Made by a program: the position numbers and the translations under genes | Notes under the pieces: model-generated | Told to the model about the DNA's origin: nothing | Databases searched by the model: none | What the model saw: only the letters and a program-made list of their open reading frames with translations | Assembly: GCA_041675285.1 (NCBI GenBank) | Contig: JBAYTZ010000017.1 | Span: forward strand, 1 to 64,000 | Source of the DNA: Candidatus Delongbacteria bacterium | GTDB taxonomy: Bacteria > CAIWAD01 | Direction of reading: 5' to 3' | DNA length: 64,000 nucleotides | Shown here: in pieces, positions 61,450 to 64,000 of the stretch | Layout: each line of letters begins with the position of its first letter | How positions within the stretch are numbered: the stretch's first letter is position 1

Positions 61450-62361
61450 ATGCGGCTCATGTTGAATCTTCGAACGGCCGGACTGGCCGGTCTCCTGTCC
61501 ATCAGCGCCCTGAGCGGGACGGCCGGAGCCCTGGAATCGATATCGCTCCACAGCGGCAACGGTCCGCTGGGCGGGCTGGACGGACAGATCCAGCTGTTGG
61601 TCGGCCCGGCCAACGGCCCCTTCGCCGCCGCGTTCACGCCCGCTGACTTCAGCGGCGCCGACCTGGGCGCGCCCGCTTCGATCATCAGCAACCACGGGGC
61701 CTGGATCCCCAACCTGGGCGATGGCATTTCCCAGTGGATCTCCACCGGCCCGGGCGGGGCCGGCGAAGGCGGCTCAGCCTTGTACTCCCAGGAGTTCTTC
61801 GTGGCCACGCCGGCCGTGGGTGCGGCCCTGTTGGACTTCCACTTCGCCGTGGACAACGTGCTGGGCAGCGGGCCCAACGTGGGCGTCTACCTGAACGGCC
61901 AGCCCGTTCCCGGCACCATGGGCGGCAATTTCAACGGCCACTACACCTTCCTCGGCCTGGGCGTGGGCGATCTGCTGCAGCCCGGCCTGAACCGGCTCTA
62001 CGTCTACGCCGTGGATCTGGGCGGCCCGGGCGGCCTGCTCTACCGGGCGGACTTCAGCATCGAGGAGGACCAGACGGTGGGCGCCACGAATCTGCCGACG
62101 GCCTTCCGCCTGCAGGACGCGGTGCCCAATCCCTTCAACCCCTCCACCGACATCGCCTTCGAGCTGCTGGAGACGGGCCCGGCCCGCCTGAGCGTGTTCA
62201 ACCTGTTGGGCCAGGAAGTGGCCGTGCTGGTGGATGGCCTGACGGCGCGCGGCCCGCAGCGCGTGCGCTTCGAGGCCGGCCAACTGCCCGCCGGGCTTTA
62301 TTTCTACACGCTGCAGGCCGGCGGTCAGAGCGAGACGCGCAAACTGCTGCTTGTGAAATAG
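61450..62361 (+). CDS. Secreted protein with PNPFNP sorting domain
   Basis: A 303-aa exported protein. Signal peptide (LAGLLSISALSGTAGA), then about 185 residues of a Gly-rich beta module (for example SISLHSGNGPLGGLDGQIQL and FHFAVDNVLGSGPNVGVYLN) that I cannot assign. The C-terminal sorting domain (VPNPFNPSTDIAFELLETGP to RKLLLVK) predicts type IX-like export. ATG 61450 has GGAAGGGG upstream. A sigma-54 type promoter lies at 61352-61367, as for the cluster at 21-26 kb, and a strong terminator follows. The middle resembles PEP-CTERM-like secreted domains only loosely. Confidence 0.75.
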   Translation: MRLMLNLRTAGLAGLLSISALSGTAGALESISLHSGNGPLGGLDGQIQLLVGPANGPFAAAFTPADFSGADLGAPASIISNHGAWIPNLGDGISQWISTGPGGAGEGGSALYSQEFFVATPAVGAALLDFHFAVDNVLGSGPNVGVYLNGQPVPGTMGGNFNGHYTFLGLGVGDLLQPGLNRLYVYAVDLGGPGGLLYRADFSIEEDQTVGATNLPTAFRLQDAVPNPFNPSTDIAFELLETGPARLSVFNLLGQEVAVLVDGLTARGPQRVRFEAGQLPAGLYFYTLQAGGQSETRKLLLVK

Positions 62362-62381
62362 TCAGCGGATGGATGGATGCA

Positions 62382-62411
62382 AAAAGGGCGGCCCCGCGGG
62401 GCCGCCCTTTT
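62382..62411. terminator. Bidirectional terminator
   Basis: A 30-bp perfect palindrome, aaaagggcggcccc(gc)ggggccgccctttt, lies between two convergent genes. A and T runs at either end make it a terminator on both strands. Confidence 0.93.
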
Positions 62412-62429
62412 CATGTGCTGCAGAACCAC

Positions 62430-64000
62430 TCACTTGAGCAGCAGCACGCGCTGCACGCACTGCTCGCCCAGGGCCTCCACGCGCACCCAGTAGGCGCCTG
62501 TGGCCAGCCCCGCGCCGTCCAGCTGCAACTCGTGCCGGCCGGCGCCGAACTCGCCCTGCGCCAACTGGCGCACGCGCTGGCCGCGCAGGTTGAACAGCTC
62601 CAGCCGCGCGCTGCCCGCCCGCTCCATCTCCCAGGCCAGGCGCGTGCCGGGGTTGAAGGGATTGGGCTGCGCGGGCAGCAGGCTCAGCGCGGCGGGCCGC
62701 CCCGCCGGCGCTTCCAGGCCCGTGTCCTCGAAGAGGCCGTAGACCCGCAGGTCGTCGATGATCCAGCCGCCCAGGGCCGTGCCATTGTCGGAGCCGAAGT
62801 GGAAGCGGAAGCGCACGGGCACGGCGCCGTAGGCCTGCAGGTCGAAGCTCACGGGTTCCCAGCCGATGCTGCCGCTGTAACACGGCGTGCCGCCCGGGAA
62901 GGGGTGTGTGGTCGGATTGCCGCTGCCTGTCAGGTAGCGGAAGGCGGCGGGATAATCGGAAAGCGGCGTGATCGCCTCCCAGCTGGCGCCGTCGTCCAGG
63001 CTGATCTCCACCACGCCGCCGTCGTAGGCGCTGTCGGGATACACGCCGGATACCTCGGCGGACATGCTGTGTTGGAATTCCAGCCGCGACCAGGGCAGCA
63101 GGGTCACGGCCGGCGTGACCAGCCCGGCGTCCTGGTGGTTCTGATAGCTGCCATCGTCGGCCGCGCCGCACTTCCAGGCCGTGGTGGGGCTGCCGAAGCC
63201 GGCCTCCGTCAGGCGCCAGTCGTCGTTCCAGCCGGCGGCGGCGGAGTGGTTCCAGCCGTCCGCGCCGCTCTCCAGGTCCGTGGCCCAGATCTCCTGGCGC
63301 GCCCCCACGGGCACGCTGAACACGGCCGCGCCCGGTCCCTGGTCGCTGCTCACCTGCAGCACCAGGACTTCGTCGTAAAGCGGCAGCGCGTTCTCCGCCA
63401 GGTGCAGGCTGAAGGCCGTCAGGGCCTGGGCGCTGTTCAACGGAGGCAGGTCCGGGAAGTCGGCGCCGGCCACCAGCACCTCCAGCCAGGGCGTCACGGC
63501 CTCGAGCTGGGCGCTCAGGCCGCTCAGGGGCTGGCTGCCGTAATTCATCAGCGTGACGTTCAGGGTGCAGGACTCGCCCGGCTCCAGCACGCCGTCGCCG
63601 TCGTCGTCGCCCAGCACCACGGCATCGGAGGCGCCCAGGTCCAGGGGATCCGGCGCTTCCCAGTGCACGGTCAGCTCGCCCTCCAGCGTGAAGGGGCCCT
63701 GGTCCGTGTTCAACAGCAGGCTCAAGGGCACGACGGTGTCCTGGGGCAGGGCAGGATCCACGAAGAGCAGGAAGTCCGTCTCGTTCTCGGCGCTCTGGCC
63801 GGCGGAGATGTTGGGCCAGTCGCTCTCCGTCTCGGTGAACTGGACCCAGGGGGAATCCGTCGTCAACACGCCCGTGATGTCGGAGGCCCGGCTCGTGCCG
63901 CTGTTCTCCACGGTCAAGCGCAGCGCGGCGCTCTCGCCGGCCTCGGCCAGGCCGTCGCCGTCGTCGTCGTTCAGGACGCTCACCTGGGAGATGGCCAGCG
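62430..64000 (-). CDS. Secreted CTD protein, N-terminus beyond the window (partial)
   Basis: The frame is open to the window end (reading LAISQ before VSVLNDDDGD), so the start is missing. At least 523 residues are seen. Two repeats resembling CARDB/DUF11-type Ig folds each begin DDDGDGxxExGESxxLxVxxxN (a possible calcium site). Next is a jelly-roll-like module (about 240-430 of the visible part) with GWNDDWRLTEAGFGSPTTAW and GGVVEISLDDGASWEAITPL, as found at the ends of secreted C25 and M6 peptidases. The sorting domain PAQPNPFNPGTRLAWEMERA to VLLLK ends it. The missing N-terminus could hold a peptidase domain; that is a guess. Confidence 0.8.
   Translation of the reverse strand, partial: LAISQVSVLNDDDGDGLAEAGESAALRLTVENSGTSRASDITGVLTTDSPWVQFTETESDWPNISAGQSAENETDFLLFVDPALPQDTVVPLSLLLNTDQGPFTLEGELTVHWEAPDPLDLGASDAVVLGDDDGDGVLEPGESCTLNVTLMNYGSQPLSGLSAQLEAVTPWLEVLVAGADFPDLPPLNSAQALTAFSLHLAENALPLYDEVLVLQVSSDQGPGAAVFSVPVGARQEIWATDLESGADGWNHSAAAGWNDDWRLTEAGFGSPTTAWKCGAADDGSYQNHQDAGLVTPAVTLLPWSRLEFQHSMSAEVSGVYPDSAYDGGVVEISLDDGASWEAITPLSDYPAAFRYLTGSGNPTTHPFPGGTPCYSGSIGWEPVSFDLQAYGAVPVRFRFHFGSDNGTALGGWIIDDLRVYGLFEDTGLEAPAGRPAALSLLPAQPNPFNPGTRLAWEMERAGSARLELFNLRGQRVRQLAQGEFGAGRHELQLDGAGLATGAYWVRVEALGEQCVQRVLLLK

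Overview
The window is GC-rich, densely coding DNA from a Gram-negative bacterium. Evidence for two membranes includes a TolC-type outer-membrane factor, lipoproteins and periplasmic multihaem cytochromes. Nine secreted proteins end in the PNPFNP-type C-terminal domain (CTD) typical of type IX secretion cargo in the Fibrobacteres-Chlorobi-Bacteroidetes (FCB) superphylum and allied candidate phyla. With the high GC, an uncultivated FCB-group lineage (Eisenbacteria/Delongbacteria/Krumholzibacteria-like) is my best guess; this is inference from gene content only.

Layout. 1-131 is an 11-bp tandem repeat, followed by dispersed palindromic repeats. 0.6-4.0 kb holds tig-clpP-clpX and tRNA-Leu. 4.4-9.4 kb holds an amidohydrolase, a lone microcompartment vertex protein with an ACT-domain protein and a UPF0210 protein, and a beta-propeller protein. 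9.6-11.8 kb holds a small HTH regulator and a phosphohexomutase. 11.8-15.6 kb has two paralogous UshA-like/three-haem cytochromes and a Nudix hydrolase. One cytochrome can only be read full length if an in-frame UGA is selenocysteine, and a SECIS-like hairpin follows it. 16.2-19.9 kb is dnaB-spoT.

21-28 kb carries four tandem paralogous secreted proteins, two with an inserted thioester-like domain, each behind a sigma-54 type promoter, then a beta-helix protein behind a CRP-like palindrome. 28.5-45.9 kb is a 17-kb same-strand locus of surface proteins: two small cohesin-like proteins flank four very large proteins built from beta-helix or alpha-toroid modules plus cohesin-like, Ig/Fn3, dockerin-like and CTD modules. 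This suggests self-assembly outside the cell. 46-53.3 kb is a TetR-TolC-HlyD-ABC-ABC-permease-permease efflux operon of the E. coli YbhGFSR type, with an unexplained 466-bp stretch inside it. 53.3-55.3 kb holds a DNA glycosylase and a ferredoxin-like protein.

55.3-57.5 kb is cysK-cysE, preceded by a short ORF with a Cys-Cys-Cys-Pro-Phe-Cys run and a terminator that fits classical cysteine attenuation. 57.5-64 kb has an unknown 149-aa protein, a secreted nuclease, a chemoreceptor, and two more CTD proteins, one with a sigma-54 site and one running off the window end. The strongest candidates for something new are the UGA-containing cytochrome, the cysteine attenuator, and the sigma-54-linked CTD/cohesin/dockerin surface system.
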